Source: Paenibacillus tengchongensis
Lineage (GTDB): Bacteria; Bacillota; Bacilli; Paenibacillales; Paenibacillaceae
DNA length: 64,000 nt
Direction: 5' to 3'
Assembly: GCF_008973665.1 (NCBI RefSeq)
Contig: NZ_WACP01000003.1
Span: forward strand, 1 to 64,000
Made by a program: the position numbers and the translations under genes. Positions 53,461-62,276 of this stretch are shown here, one piece after another. The notes beneath the pieces were generated by a model. The model ran no database searches and was not told where the DNA came from. It worked only from the letters and a program-made list of their open reading frames with translations. Each line of letters starts with the position of its first letter. The stretch's first letter is position 1.

Positions 53461-54072
53461 GTGAGAGTTGTATCGGGAAGCGCAAAAGGCAGACCGCTGA
53501 AGAGCGTGCCGGGAACTGGAACGCGGCCGACGACCGATAAGGTCAAGGAGGCGGTATTCAGTATGATCGGTCCGTATTTTGACGGGGGGACCGTGCTGGA
53601 TTTGTTCGCCGGAACAGGCGGGCTAGGCATTGAAGCGCTCAGCAGAGGGATGGACAGTGCGGTATTTGTGGACATGGAACCGAAGAGCATTGAGACGGTC
53701 CGGGCCAATCTGAAGACAGTTAGGCTGGAAGCGCAGGCGGAGGTCTACCGCAATGATGCGGGACGGGCCCTTGCGGCGATGGAAAAGCGGGGCAAGGTAT
53801 TTGACCTGGTGTTTCTCGACCCGCCTTATAGGTTGAAGCACGGGGCTGAACTGATGCAGACTATGCAGCAAAAAGGACTGCTCAGTCCCGACGCGGTCAT
53901 TGTGCTGGAACATGAATCCGGGTATGCATATCCGGCGGATATTCCCGGTTTCAGCCAAATCAAGCATAGCGTGTACGGCGAAACAACGATCTCTATCTAC
54001 AGGATAGAGTCCGTCCTTCCCGGGGAAGAGGCGGAGAGTGGCGAGGAGGATACTGATGAGTCAGCAGATTAG
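53461..54072 (+). CDS. rsmD: 16S rRNA (guanine966-N2)-methyltransferase
   Basis: A 203-residue Rossmann-fold methyltransferase of the 30S subunit. The start MRVVSGSAKGRPL is canonical, GTG-initiated with AGGTGA 8 bases upstream. The SAM motif VLDLFAGTGGLGIEALSRG and the catalytic LDPPY motif are intact. The acidic tail (EEAESGEEDTDESAD) overlaps the coaD start by 17 bases. Confidence 0.95.
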   Translation: MRVVSGSAKGRPLKSVPGTGTRPTTDKVKEAVFSMIGPYFDGGTVLDLFAGTGGLGIEALSRGMDSAVFVDMEPKSIETVRANLKTVRLEAQAEVYRNDAGRALAAMEKRGKVFDLVFLDPPYRLKHGAELMQTMQQKGLLSPDAVIVLEHESGYAYPADIPGFSQIKHSVYGETTISIYRIESVLPGEEAESGEEDTDESAD

Positions 54073-54586
54073 AAAAGAACGGGTCGCCATTTATCCCGGA
54101 AGCTTTGATCCGGTAACGCTGGGGCATATGGACATTATTCATCGCGCCGCCAAGCAGTTTGACAGGCTGATCGTTGCCGTATTGAACAATTTAAGCAAAA
54201 ATCCGCTGTTCTCGGTAGAGGAACGGGCGGATTTGCTGCGACAGGCTACTGCAGATCTTCCCAATGTGGAAGTTGACAGCTTCCGTGATTTGCTGGTCAA
54301 TTATCTCCGCCAGAAGGATGCCCAGGTGATTGTGCGCGGGATCCGGACGGTAACGGACTTTGAATATGAGCTGCAGAATGCGTCCATCAATCAGAGTCTG
54401 AATCCGGACGCGGAAACCATTTTTATGATGACCAATCCCAAATATTCATATCTCAGCTCCAGCGTCGTCAAAGAGCTGGCTCATTTCGGCGGGAATGTGT
54501 CGGATTTCGTGACGCCGGAAGTGGAGCAGGCGATGAGACGCAAGTTCAGCGCTTTGGCTGACGATAACGGGCAGCAACATAAATAG
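54056..54586 (+). CDS. coaD: Phosphopantetheine adenylyltransferase
   Basis: This 176-residue enzyme performs the penultimate step of coenzyme A synthesis. The nucleotidyltransferase motif GSFDPVTLGH and the C-terminal SSSVVKE segment are present. GAGGAGG before ATG 54056 sets the start; a longer frame from 54038 overlaps rsmD further. Its 3' end overlaps the convergent ylbJ gene by 41 bases. Confidence 0.95.
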   Translation: MSQQIRKERVAIYPGSFDPVTLGHMDIIHRAAKQFDRLIVAVLNNLSKNPLFSVEERADLLRQATADLPNVEVDSFRDLLVNYLRQKDAQVIVRGIRTVTDFEYELQNASINQSLNPDAETIFMMTNPKYSYLSSSVVKELAHFGGNVSDFVTPEVEQAMRRKFSALADDNGQQHK

Positions 54587-55745
54587 CTGCCGAACTTGCC
54601 AATAATAGGAGCAGCGCAAGGCTTTGGAGTCCCAGCAGGCGCGGCAGAGAGGTCCACACCGGCAGGGCAGCTAGGCTCTGGGCGTCTTCCGGGCCTGCGG
54701 GCAAGACGGCTGCGGGCAAGGCGGCGGCTTGCAGGGAGAGCAGCGGCTTCCACAGCAGCACGGTCAGCAGGAAGGCGTATCCTGCATGCAGCAGCCGGGC
54801 TGCCGCAAAGGGCAGAAACCGCCCGCCAGCCTGCTTCAGTGCGGACAGCGCCTGCAATTGGGCGCACAGCCCGCTCCATGCCAAGGCCGCCGACAGCGCA
54901 CCCGCTGCGAGGACTCCAGACTGATTCAGCGCAGAGGCGGCGGCGTTTGCGCCCAGATGCAGCTCCAGTACGCCAGCAGTCAGGCCTGCCGGAAGCCAGG
55001 ACAGGGCGCTGCCGATGATCTGGATAACGACGGCAAATATAATCATATAGCCGCCGACAATCATCAGATTCTGCACGGCGGATGCCACGGAATCGCCCAG
55101 CAGCTTGCCGAAGCTACGGCCGTCTGCCGCCCGGGCCGCGGCCGCAGTCTGGACCACCCGCCGGCTGAGGGAGACCGGGTTTCGCGCGGGATTGGCCGGC
55201 TCTGTATGCCTGCCGGCGAAACGTCCATTTGTGAAGCCGGCCAAGAGACCCGATGCCCAGTGGATGGCAAGCAGCGCATAACCGGCCTCCGGCTGATGCA
55301 GAAAGCCTACGCCTACCACGATAAGCAGCGTCACGGGGCTGGCGAAATGGCTTAGCGCGGCAAGCCTGCGGGCTTCCGGCCCCGTGAGGGCGCCCTGCTT
55401 ATACAGCCGGGCCGCGCCGGCGGCTCCGGCCGGAAAGCCGGCATTCATGCCCAGTGTAAGCAGCCAGCCTCCGGCGCCGGGGAGCCGGAAGACGCGGGTC
55501 ATCACGGGCTCCAGCAGGACACCGATGCCGTGGACCCAGCCGGAGGCCGTCAGCATCTCGGACAGCATCAGAAAAGGCAGCAGGGCCGGAAAGACGAGCG
55601 TCCACCACAGCTTCAGCCCCTGAAGCGAGGCCTGAAAAGCCGGCTCCGGAGAAGCTACGATGGCCGCCGCCAGCATGATGGCAAGGGCGCCGGACAGAAA
55701 AGGTGCGGTGCCTGAGGCGATTCGGCGTATTTTCAGATGATTCAT
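54546..55745 (-). CDS. ylbJ: Sporulation integral membrane protein YlbJ
   Basis: A 399-residue membrane protein with about eight to ten transmembrane segments and two Gate-like repeats (LVFPALLPFLMLSEM, GMNAGFPAGAAGAARLYKQG, LLGDSVASAVQNLMIVGGYMIIF). YlbJ is needed for spore cortex formation in Bacillus subtilis. ATG 55745 follows GAGGTGG; the longer frame to 55913 adds unrelated sequence. Its position between coaD and the YlbL-type protease is the standard Bacillales order, and it supports a spore-forming host. Confidence 0.9.
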   Translation of the reverse strand: MNHLKIRRIASGTAPFLSGALAIMLAAAIVASPEPAFQASLQGLKLWWTLVFPALLPFLMLSEMLTASGWVHGIGVLLEPVMTRVFRLPGAGGWLLTLGMNAGFPAGAAGAARLYKQGALTGPEARRLAALSHFASPVTLLIVVGVGFLHQPEAGYALLAIHWASGLLAGFTNGRFAGRHTEPANPARNPVSLSRRVVQTAAAARAADGRSFGKLLGDSVASAVQNLMIVGGYMIIFAVVIQIIGSALSWLPAGLTAGVLELHLGANAAASALNQSGVLAAGALSAALAWSGLCAQLQALSALKQAGGRFLPFAAARLLHAGYAFLLTVLLWKPLLSLQAAALPAAVLPAGPEDAQSLAALPVWTSLPRLLGLQSLALLLLLASSAAIYVAARYRQPKR

Positions 55746-55904
55746 GTTATGTACCACCTCTTCATAGCATAAGACATGGGCTTGACCTGTTATCCATGTT
55801 ATGCGCTGCAAGCGGCTGACATGCCTTGGCGAAAGAGGAACCGAATCTCCTGCAGGACCAGGCGTTTCAGCAAAGCGGTGCCGGAAAGAAAGAAGGGACA
55901 GCAT

Positions 55905-56942
55905 TTGAAGCAACCGAAACGACGGATAGGCTTCCGCGCTTTTATCTACTTAGTTACCTTTGTGGTTATTGTGTATGTTGTGGTTTTTATGAATACGCCG
56001 TATATCGTATACCGGCCGGGCAGCGCCTCTGAAGTCGCTCCGATGATTCAGGTGGAGAATGCCGATCCGCCGGAGCAGGGCGCCTTCATGATGACAACCG
56101 TGTCTGCCAGTTATGCCAATGTGGCGCTGCTGGTCGTATCCATGTTTAACTCCTATGCGGAGATTGTCGCCAAGGAGACGCGGCTGGGTGACCGGACGGA
56201 GCAGGAGTACGCTGCTGAGCAGGTCTATTATATGAGCAGTTCGCAGTCGTTCGCCGTACAGGCCGCCTACAAAGCCGCCAACGTGCCTTATGAGGAGGTC
56301 ACCGATTACCTCTATGTATTCTCCGTGCCGGAGACCGGGAACAAGGATCAGTTCCGTCCGGGTGACCGGATTGTAGCAGTGGCCGGGGAGAAGGTGACCG
56401 ATGCGGAGGCGCTGGCGAAGCTGTTGTCGTCCCGTGCCATCGGCGACCGGGTCGATGTTAAGCTGCAGCGGGACGGGAAGGAAATCAGCGAGCAGGTGAA
56501 GCTGGTTGAAGTCAGGGACAAGGAGAACTCGCCGGCGCGTCCCGGTCTGGGCATCAGTATCGGAGCGGTCCAGAAGGTGGTGCCGGAGGAAGAGGGGCAT
56601 GGGATCAGCTTTGTCGACACCGAGGTCGGCGGCCCTTCGGCCGGCCTGATGTTCACCATGGAGATTTATAACCGGCTTACCCCCGGCGACTTGACCAAGG
56701 GTTACCGGGTAGCGGGAACGGGGACAATGGATGCCGGCGGCAACGTCGGGGCGATCGGCGGTGTGAAGCACAAGATCGTCGCCGCAGACCGCGAGGAGGC
56801 GGACATCTTCTTTGTTCCGCTTAAGAATGTTGACGAAGCGAAGGCGCGGGCCGACCAGATCTGCACCAAGATGAAGCTGGTACCGGTGGCCACGCTGGAC
56901 GAAGCGCTGAAATACATGGAGGAGCTGCCGGTTAAACCATGA
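55905..56942 (+). CDS. ylbL: YlbL/SepM-type PDZ-Lon serine protease
   Basis: A 345-residue membrane-anchored protease: one N-terminal membrane helix (about residues 9-29), a PDZ domain in the middle (FRPGDRIVAVAGEKVTDAEAL, around 145-215) and a C-terminal Lon-like domain. The Ser-Lys dyad is Ser245 in GPSAG and Lys288 in GGVKHK, spaced 43 residues as in Lon. TTG 55905 is the likely start, with AGAAGGGA upstream; the longer frame from 55776 adds unrelated sequence. Relatives process pheromones (SepM) or act in DNA-damage recovery (YlbL). It overlaps the convergent tmcAL gene by 11 bases. Confidence 0.9.
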   Translation: MKQPKRRIGFRAFIYLVTFVVIVYVVVFMNTPYIVYRPGSASEVAPMIQVENADPPEQGAFMMTTVSASYANVALLVVSMFNSYAEIVAKETRLGDRTEQEYAAEQVYYMSSSQSFAVQAAYKAANVPYEEVTDYLYVFSVPETGNKDQFRPGDRIVAVAGEKVTDAEALAKLLSSRAIGDRVDVKLQRDGKEISEQVKLVEVRDKENSPARPGLGISIGAVQKVVPEEEGHGISFVDTEVGGPSAGLMFTMEIYNRLTPGDLTKGYRVAGTGTMDAGGNVGAIGGVKHKIVAADREEADIFFVPLKNVDEAKARADQICTKMKLVPVATLDEALKYMEELPVKP

Positions 56943-58170
56943 CCGGCGGCAGCAGATAGTCGGCGAGCAGCTCTTGCCGCTGCGGGTCCGTGAACGCTGC
57001 GGCGTATACACCCGCAGCAGCAAGGTCCAGCCTCAGCATGGGATGGTCGAATTGGGCCGGGCGGGTGACCACCGGCAGCGTAGCGCGCTGCTTCATCTGC
57101 TTCAGCAGCTGCCGCCCCGCTGCGCTAAAGCCCAGGACCCGCAGATACGCGGGCCCCTGGCCCAGCCGCTGCGGCGTCAGCTCTTCCTTCGTATGATTCA
57201 GCAGGGTGTGGACGAGCAGCCGCTGCAGCCGGGTGTGCGTGTAACGCTTGCTCTTCAACCCCTGCAGCAGCCCTTCAATGGTGAACGGCTCCAGCCTGGC
57301 GAATATGCGCAGCAGCCGGTTCTCCAGCCCTTCGTTCATCTCGTGCAGGCTCTTCAGCTCCGCGGCGCTGCGCGTAAGCAGCGTATGGCGGAGGGGGTGA
57401 CGGAATGCCTCCAGCGTCACCGGCCCGCGGCCGGCCGCCTGTTCCCTGGCCAGGATGGACAGGCTGTACTCCGGCAGGTAAGGCGCCGGAGAGCCGCCCT
57501 CCAGCAGCAGCCTGCGGATTGCGGTCGCGCTGGCAATGCTTGAACCCGGCTGCAGCGGAGCGTGGAAGCCCGCGCCGGTGCGCGGCACGGTCAATGGGAC
57601 CATGCTGCTGCCGAGCCTTTCGAGGGCGATAAGGTAATGCAGCCCGAGACTGTTGTTGGGCTGGCGGAGCAGCTCCGCAGCATCCGGCGGTTTCTCCTCT
57701 CCCGTGAAGGAGGCCTCCCAGGCCTGTGCAGCCGCGCCGCTGTAGGCGGCGGGGAAGCTGACGCCAAGCGCCATGCGGCTGGCGATCTCTTCCCGGAGCC
57801 GGCTGTTCTCGCGAGCCAGGAATTGGGCCAGCGGGCGCAGCTGCTCCAGGCTACCGGCTTCCGAGCCGAAGCAGAGGCTGTCCACGACGCCGGTAGCGGC
57901 CAGCAGGGAGACGGCGCCGAAGGCGAACCATTCTGCCGGTTGCACCGCGTAGGCGACCGGCAGCTCAATAACGAGGTCGGCGCCCATGTGCAGCGCCATC
58001 TCGGTGCGAGCCCGCTTGCTGACGGCGGCGGGCTCGCCGCGCTGGGTGAACGGCCCGCTCATGACGACGATGACGCTGTCAGCGCCGGATAAGCTTTTGG
58101 CCTCCCGGAAATGGTGGACATGCCCGTTGTGTAACGGGTTATATTCTGCGATAATGCCTAGTGTACTCAA
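56932..58170 (-). CDS. tmcAL: tRNA(Met) cytidine acetate ligase (YlbM)
   Basis: A 412-residue enzyme that forms N4-acetylcytidine at the wobble base of elongator tRNA-Met from acetate and ATP. The nucleotidyltransferase motif IIAEYNPLHNGHVHH is at the N-terminus, and VVMSGPFTQRGEPA follows. TTG 58170 (start MSTLGIIAEYN) is chosen, since GGAGTGAGG lies just upstream and family members start here; a frame opening at 58251 is too long. It is divergent from yceD. Confidence 0.92.
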   Translation of the reverse strand: MSTLGIIAEYNPLHNGHVHHFREAKSLSGADSVIVVMSGPFTQRGEPAAVSKRARTEMALHMGADLVIELPVAYAVQPAEWFAFGAVSLLAATGVVDSLCFGSEAGSLEQLRPLAQFLARENSRLREEIASRMALGVSFPAAYSGAAAQAWEASFTGEEKPPDAAELLRQPNNSLGLHYLIALERLGSSMVPLTVPRTGAGFHAPLQPGSSIASATAIRRLLLEGGSPAPYLPEYSLSILAREQAAGRGPVTLEAFRHPLRHTLLTRSAAELKSLHEMNEGLENRLLRIFARLEPFTIEGLLQGLKSKRYTHTRLQRLLVHTLLNHTKEELTPQRLGQGPAYLRVLGFSAAGRQLLKQMKQRATLPVVTRPAQFDHPMLRLDLAAAGVYAAAFTDPQRQELLADYLLPPVMV

Positions 58171-58261
58171 TGAATGCCTCACTCCGGTTTTGTCATCAGG
58201 ACAGTTTTGTAGCTCTATCATAAATTGTCCGCGGATTTGAAACAATATCAAGGGAAAATGA

Positions 58262-58291
58262 TTGACAAAGTCCGGTAATAATAGGTATAAT
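58262..58291 (+). promoter_or_regulatory. Promoter of yceD-rpmF
   Basis: TTGACA (58262-58267) and TATAAT (58286-58291) match the consensus perfectly with an 18-base spacer. The leader before yceD would be very short. Confidence 0.8.
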
Positions 58292-58315
58292 AAATTTTGT
58301 TTGTTTGGAGTGATG

Positions 58316-58843
58316 ATGTTGAAGATTCACTTTCGCAAGATAGCAAACGCCGACGGGCCTCTTCACTTCCATGAAACACTGGATGTAAGCGAGTTTGTCA
58401 AAGGGCGTAAGGATATTGTTGCCGTTGCACCGCTCTCAGTGGACCTTAATGCGCTGCCCGCGGATACCGATCAGGTGAACGTGGTGGGGAAGCTGACAGG
58501 AAGCGCGGACATGCTGTGTTCGCGTTGCCTAACCGAGGTTAAGACGAAGCTTGATATTCCTTTTGCTGAGACTTACCAGTGGCTGAAACAGCCCGCTCCT
58601 TCCGAGGAAGATGAAGATGAGGATATCATCTACATTGAGGATGAGACTGTGGAGCTCACTCCGTTCGTGGAGGAACATTTCGTACTGCACTTGCCGGATT
58701 CGGTATTGTGCAAGGCAGACTGTCTTGGTCTTTGTCACACATGCGGACAAAATTTGAACGAAGGCACCTGCAGTTGCGACAACACAGTGATCGATCCAAG
58801 ATTCGCTGCGTTGAAAGGACTCTTTACCAAGCAAGACGACTGA
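58316..58843 (+). CDS. yceD: YceD/DUF177 family protein
   Basis: A 175-residue protein of the YceD family, which is linked to 23S rRNA accumulation and almost always precedes rpmF, as here. Two cysteine pairs are visible (LCSRCLTEV and ADCLGLCHTCGQNLNEGTC), suggesting metal binding. An acidic stretch lies in the middle (SEEDEDEDIIYIEDE). Two adjacent ATG codons (58313 and 58316) follow TTTGGAG; the second has better spacing. Confidence 0.9.
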   Translation: MLKIHFRKIANADGPLHFHETLDVSEFVKGRKDIVAVAPLSVDLNALPADTDQVNVVGKLTGSADMLCSRCLTEVKTKLDIPFAETYQWLKQPAPSEEDEDEDIIYIEDETVELTPFVEEHFVLHLPDSVLCKADCLGLCHTCGQNLNEGTCSCDNTVIDPRFAALKGLFTKQDD

Positions 58844-58896
58844 GAACAAACTCCGCTGAAAGCGCGGGTTAACAAGAAACCAGGAGGTGTTAACAC

Positions 58897-59070
58897 ATGG
58901 CAGTACCTCAACGTAGAACGTCCAAGACACGCCGTGACAAACGTCGTACTCACTTCAAGCTCGCAGTTCCGGGCATGGTGAAATGCGAACAATGCGGCGA
59001 GCTGAAGCTTGCTCACCACGTATGCAAAGTTTGCGGAACGTACAAAGCAAGAGAGATCATCAAACAATAG
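58897..59070 (+). CDS. rpmF: 50S ribosomal protein L32
   Basis: A 57-residue ribosomal protein: [17 protein letters not shown], then the zinc-binding pairs CEQCGE and CKVCG, ending [18 protein letters not shown] precedes the ATG. It is the zinc-containing (C+) form. It is co-transcribed with yceD, with a strong terminator just after. Confidence 0.97.
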   Translation: MAVPQRRTSKTRRDKRRTHFKLAVPGMVKCEQCGELKLAHHVCKVCGTYKAREIIKQ

Positions 59071-59081
59071 TCTTCATACAG

Positions 59082-59120
59082 AAATACCACTTCATCTTTG
59101 GATGGGGTGGTATTTTTTTT
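59082..59120 (+). terminator. Terminator of yceD-rpmF
   Basis: AAATACCAC and GTGGTATTT pair around a loop, followed by a long run of T residues ending at 59120. Confidence 0.9.
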
Positions 59121-59154
59121 GTATCCCTAAAAAGACGGCATTTCCTCCAATTCC

Positions 59155-59301
59155 GTGCGGCAGACCTTCTTTCGCCCGTCCAACCGCTCGCGGGAGGTAA
59201 AGGGCCTGTGGTACGTGGGCGGAACCACCCACCACGGAGGCGGAACGCCTGTCGTCTCCCTGTCCGGAAGGCTGGTCGGGGAGCGGATTGCAGGGCGGTG
59301 A
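59155..59301 (+). pseudogene. C-terminal remnant of a phytoene-desaturase (CrtI/CrtN-like) gene
   Basis: The frame reads FFRPSNRSREVKGLWYVGG, then TTHHGGGTPVVSLSGRLVGERI, to a stop at 59299-59301. This is the FAD-binding C-terminal signature of carotenoid desaturases. Only about 48 codons survive, starting right after the rpmF terminator with no ribosome site. No other carotenoid gene is in the window. Confidence 0.7.
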
Positions 59302-59472
59302 TTAATCCGGCAGCAGGATACGGCATGCGGTGCGGCTGCGCGAGAGATGGCAGCGGCGCCGTATTCCTTTTTGTACGGATAAAACCTTAAGTGAAAGGGG
59401 ATTCTTACCGGATAACCCGGCCCTGTGTCGGACGGAAGAAAGACAAAGCTTTATTTTTGCGCCGCCATCCTT
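59302..59472. other. Intergenic stretch before fapR promoter
   Basis: I see no gene and no strong structure here. It separates the desaturase remnant from the fapR control region. Confidence 0.35.
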
Positions 59473-59478
59473 TATACT
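59473..59478 (+). promoter_or_regulatory. -10 box of the fapR operon
   Basis: TATACT lies 5 bases before the FapR operator. A -35 near 59450 (TTTATT) is weak, so the promoter is only partly supported. Confidence 0.5.
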
Positions 59479-59482
59479 ACAT

Positions 59483-59500
59483 ATTAGTACCTGGTTCTAA
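59483..59500. promoter_or_regulatory. FapR operator
   Basis: ATTAGTACCTGGTTCTAA matches the known FapR inverted repeat with its TTAGTACC half-site, overlapping the predicted transcription start. FapR bound here would repress its own operon until malonyl-CoA releases it. Confidence 0.85.
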
Positions 59501-59611
59501 AACGGTGGTAAGCTATGATTGAGCTAATTAATGCTATTAATCCAAGATTATTTACAGCGGCCATTTCGATGGCCGATTGCTTTGTTGGCAACAGCCAGGA
59601 GGTGAGCCGCC

Positions 59612-60217
59612 ATAGAGCGGATGTCCAAGAAAGAGCGTCAGCAGCAGCTGCTGCGAATCATCGACGGCAATCCGTTTGTGACTGACCGGGAATTGACCCG
59701 GCAGCTCAAGGTAAGCATCCAGACGATCCGGCTTGACCGCCTGGAGCTGGGGATTCCGGAGCTGCGCGAACGGATGAAGCAGATGGCGGAGCATACGTAT
59801 GATCAGGTCCGCTCCCTGCCGGCGGATGAAGTGGTCGGCGAGATTGTCGATCTCCAGCTGGACAAGAGCGGAATTTCTATATTTGACATCCGCGAGGAGC
59901 ATGTATTTTCCAGAAATGGAATTGCCCGCGGTCATTATGTATTCGGTCAGGCCAACTCGCTGGCGGTCGCGGTCATCAACGATGAAATCGCTCTGACGGC
60001 GTCGGCCGAGATCCGTTTTGTGCGCATGGTGCGGCTGGGAGAGAAATGCATTGCCAAAGCGCAGGTGCGCTCACTGGCCGGCCGGGGCGGCAAGGCGGAA
60101 GTGGATGTGTTCACTTACGTAGGGGAAGAGTTGGTGTTTCAGGGCCACTTTATCGTGTACCGGTCCGCAAACGAAGATCACAGCGAAGGAGGAATCCGCA
60201 GTGCTGATCGCCATTGA
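59612..60217 (+). CDS. fapR: Fatty-acid biosynthesis repressor FapR
   Basis: A malonyl-CoA-sensing repressor of about 201 residues. An N-terminal DeoR-like helix-turn-helix (VTDRELTRQLKVSIQTIRLDRLELGIPELRERMK) is followed by a hot-dog-fold effector domain (FSRNGIARGHYVFGQANSLAVAVI). The start is odd: AGGAGG at 59597-59602 lies 9 bases before an in-frame ATA at 59612, but 18 bases before the first in-frame ATG at 59621. An ATA start would add MER before MSKKERQ. The ATG is the conservative alternative. It overlaps plsX by 17 bases and heads the fatty-acid operon. Confidence 0.93.
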   Translation: MERMSKKERQQQLLRIIDGNPFVTDRELTRQLKVSIQTIRLDRLELGIPELRERMKQMAEHTYDQVRSLPADEVVGEIVDLQLDKSGISIFDIREEHVFSRNGIARGHYVFGQANSLAVAVINDEIALTASAEIRFVRMVRLGEKCIAKAQVRSLAGRGGKAEVDVFTYVGEELVFQGHFIVYRSANEDHSEGGIRSADRH

Positions 60218-61190
60218 TGCCATGGGCGGAGATCACGCGCCGGAGAGCAATGTGGAAGGCGCTCTTTCCGCAGCCGCGGAATGGAAGGATACACAGATTG
60301 TACTGGTGGGCGATGAAGCGCGGCTGACGCCGCTGCTGGCGAACAAGCCCTCCAATGTAACGGTGCGGCATGCATCCGAAGTCATTGGCGGGGATGAAGA
60401 GCCGGTAAAGGCTGTCCGCCGCAAGAAGGACTCATCGATGGTCGTCGCCGGGCGCATGGTGCGCGAGGGTGAGGCCGAAGCGATGATCTCCTCAGGCAAC
60501 ACCGGTGCGCTGATGACGACGGGACTGCTCGTCGTGGGCAGAATGGAAGGCATTGAGCGTCCGGCGCTGGCGCCCATGATTCCGACGCTTGACGATGTCG
60601 GCGTGCTCGCGCTCGATCTCGGGGCGAATATGGATGCAAAGCCCCAGCATCTGGCACAATACGCGCTGATGGGCAGCATCTACCGCAGCAAGGTGCACGG
60701 TATTGCCAGGCCCCGCGTCGGACTGCTGAATGTCGGCGCGGAGCCGGGCAAGGGCAATGAGCTGACGAAGGAGGCTTATCCGCTGCTTGAGGCCATGCAG
60801 GGCATCCATTTTGTCGGCAATGTCGAAGCGCGCGATGTGCTGACCGGAGCCTGCGATGTGCTGGTCTGCGACGGGTTTGCCGGCAATATTCTGCTGAAGA
60901 CGCTGGAAGGAACGGCGGGAGCCATGTTCTCCCTGCTGAAGGAGCAGTTCTCCCGTTCCCTCAAAACAAAGCTGGGCGCAGCGATGCTGATGCCTGAGCT
61001 GAGAGCCCTGAAGGGTAAACTGGATTATAAGGAACACGGCGGCGCGCCGCTGCTCGGCCTTAGCGGGCTGGTCGTCAAAGGCCATGGTTCATCCGACGGC
61101 AATGCCGTCAAGAATGCGGTCAGACAGGCGCGGCTTGCGCTGCAGTCGGGTCTGGTCACCGGCATATCCAAGGAAATTAGCGGGAAGTGA
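60201..61190 (+). CDS. plsX: Phosphate acyltransferase PlsX
   Basis: A 329-residue enzyme that makes acyl-phosphate from acyl-ACP for phospholipid synthesis. The N-terminus MLIAIDAMGGDHAPE and the internal SGNTGALM are family hallmarks. GTG 60201 follows GAAGGAGG at good spacing, inside the end of fapR. It overlaps fabH by four bases. Confidence 0.96.
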   Translation: MLIAIDAMGGDHAPESNVEGALSAAAEWKDTQIVLVGDEARLTPLLANKPSNVTVRHASEVIGGDEEPVKAVRRKKDSSMVVAGRMVREGEAEAMISSGNTGALMTTGLLVVGRMEGIERPALAPMIPTLDDVGVLALDLGANMDAKPQHLAQYALMGSIYRSKVHGIARPRVGLLNVGAEPGKGNELTKEAYPLLEAMQGIHFVGNVEARDVLTGACDVLVCDGFAGNILLKTLEGTAGAMFSLLKEQFSRSLKTKLGAAMLMPELRALKGKLDYKEHGGAPLLGLSGLVVKGHGSSDGNAVKNAVRQARLALQSGLVTGISKEISGK

Positions 61191-62188
61191 GTGAAAATAT
61201 GAACAGTCTGCGGCCCATCGGAATTATCGGGACCGGCAAATATGTGCCGGAAAGAATATTAACCAACAGCGATTTGGAAAAAATGGTGGAGACGAACGAC
61301 GAATGGATCGTCAGCCGTACCGGGATCCGTGAACGGCATATCGCCGCCGAGCATGAGGCGACTTCGGACCTGGCTTATCAGGCTGCGATCAAAGCACTGG
61401 ATTCGGCCGGCATGAAGGCCGAGGATCTGGAGCTGATCATCGTGGCGACGATTACTCCGGACACCTCGTTCCCGTCGACCGCCTGCATCCTGCAGGACAA
61501 GCTCGGCGCCAAAGGTGCAGCGGCATTCGATCTGTCTGCCGCATGCTCCGGCTTTGTATACAGTCTGGCTACAGCTACCAGCTTCCTGCAGACCGGAATG
61601 TACAACAATGCGCTGATCATCGGGGCGGATACCCTTTCGCGCATTACCGACTATACTGACCGTAACACCTGTGTGCTCTTCGGAGACGGAGCAGGAGCGG
61701 TTGTGCTCGGCGAGGTGCCGCAGGGCAGAGGCTTCAAGTCATTTGACCTCGGTGCGGAAGGCGCCGGCGGCAGCCTGCTGAAGCTGGAAGCGGGCGGCTC
61801 CCGCCTGCCGGCTTCTCAGCAGACTCTGGAAGAGAAGAAGCACTTCATTTATATGAACGGCCGCGAGGTGTTTAAATTCGCGGTGCGTGTAATGGGAACT
61901 GCTACGGAACGTGTGCTTGAAAAAGCAGGGCTGGACAAGACCGACATCGACCTGTTCGTACCGCACCAGGCGAATATCCGCATCATTCAATCGGCGATGC
62001 AGCGCCTGGAGCTGTCGGAGGACAAATGCGTGATCAATGTTGACCGTTATGCGAATACCTCGGCGGCATCGATTCCGCTGGCGCTTGTAGAAGCGGCGGA
62101 AGAGGGACGGATGAAGGAAGGCGACACCGTGCTGATGGTCGGCTTCGGCGGCGGTCTCACCTGGGGAGCTTCCGTTCTGGTTTGGTAA
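61187..62188 (+). CDS. fabH: 3-oxoacyl-ACP synthase III
   Basis: The initiating condensing enzyme of fatty-acid synthesis (333 residues from GTG 61187; ATG 61199 is an alternative start). The full Cys-His-Asn triad is present: Cys120 in AACSGF, His260 in PHQAN and Asn290 in YANTS. The start codon overlaps the plsX stop. It serves as the reference for the altered KAS III-like protein at 14917. Confidence 0.96.
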   Translation: MSENMNSLRPIGIIGTGKYVPERILTNSDLEKMVETNDEWIVSRTGIRERHIAAEHEATSDLAYQAAIKALDSAGMKAEDLELIIVATITPDTSFPSTACILQDKLGAKGAAAFDLSAACSGFVYSLATATSFLQTGMYNNALIIGADTLSRITDYTDRNTCVLFGDGAGAVVLGEVPQGRGFKSFDLGAEGAGGSLLKLEAGGSRLPASQQTLEEKKHFIYMNGREVFKFAVRVMGTATERVLEKAGLDKTDIDLFVPHQANIRIIQSAMQRLELSEDKCVINVDRYANTSAASIPLALVEAAEEGRMKEGDTVLMVGFGGGLTWGASVLVW

Positions 62189-62276
62189 GGAAATACAGTG
62201 TCTGACAGAGATACAACGCCCGGGTGACGGAGACTTGTTGCGGCGCCCGGAGCGTTCAGGATAGGGGTTGCTGTGT

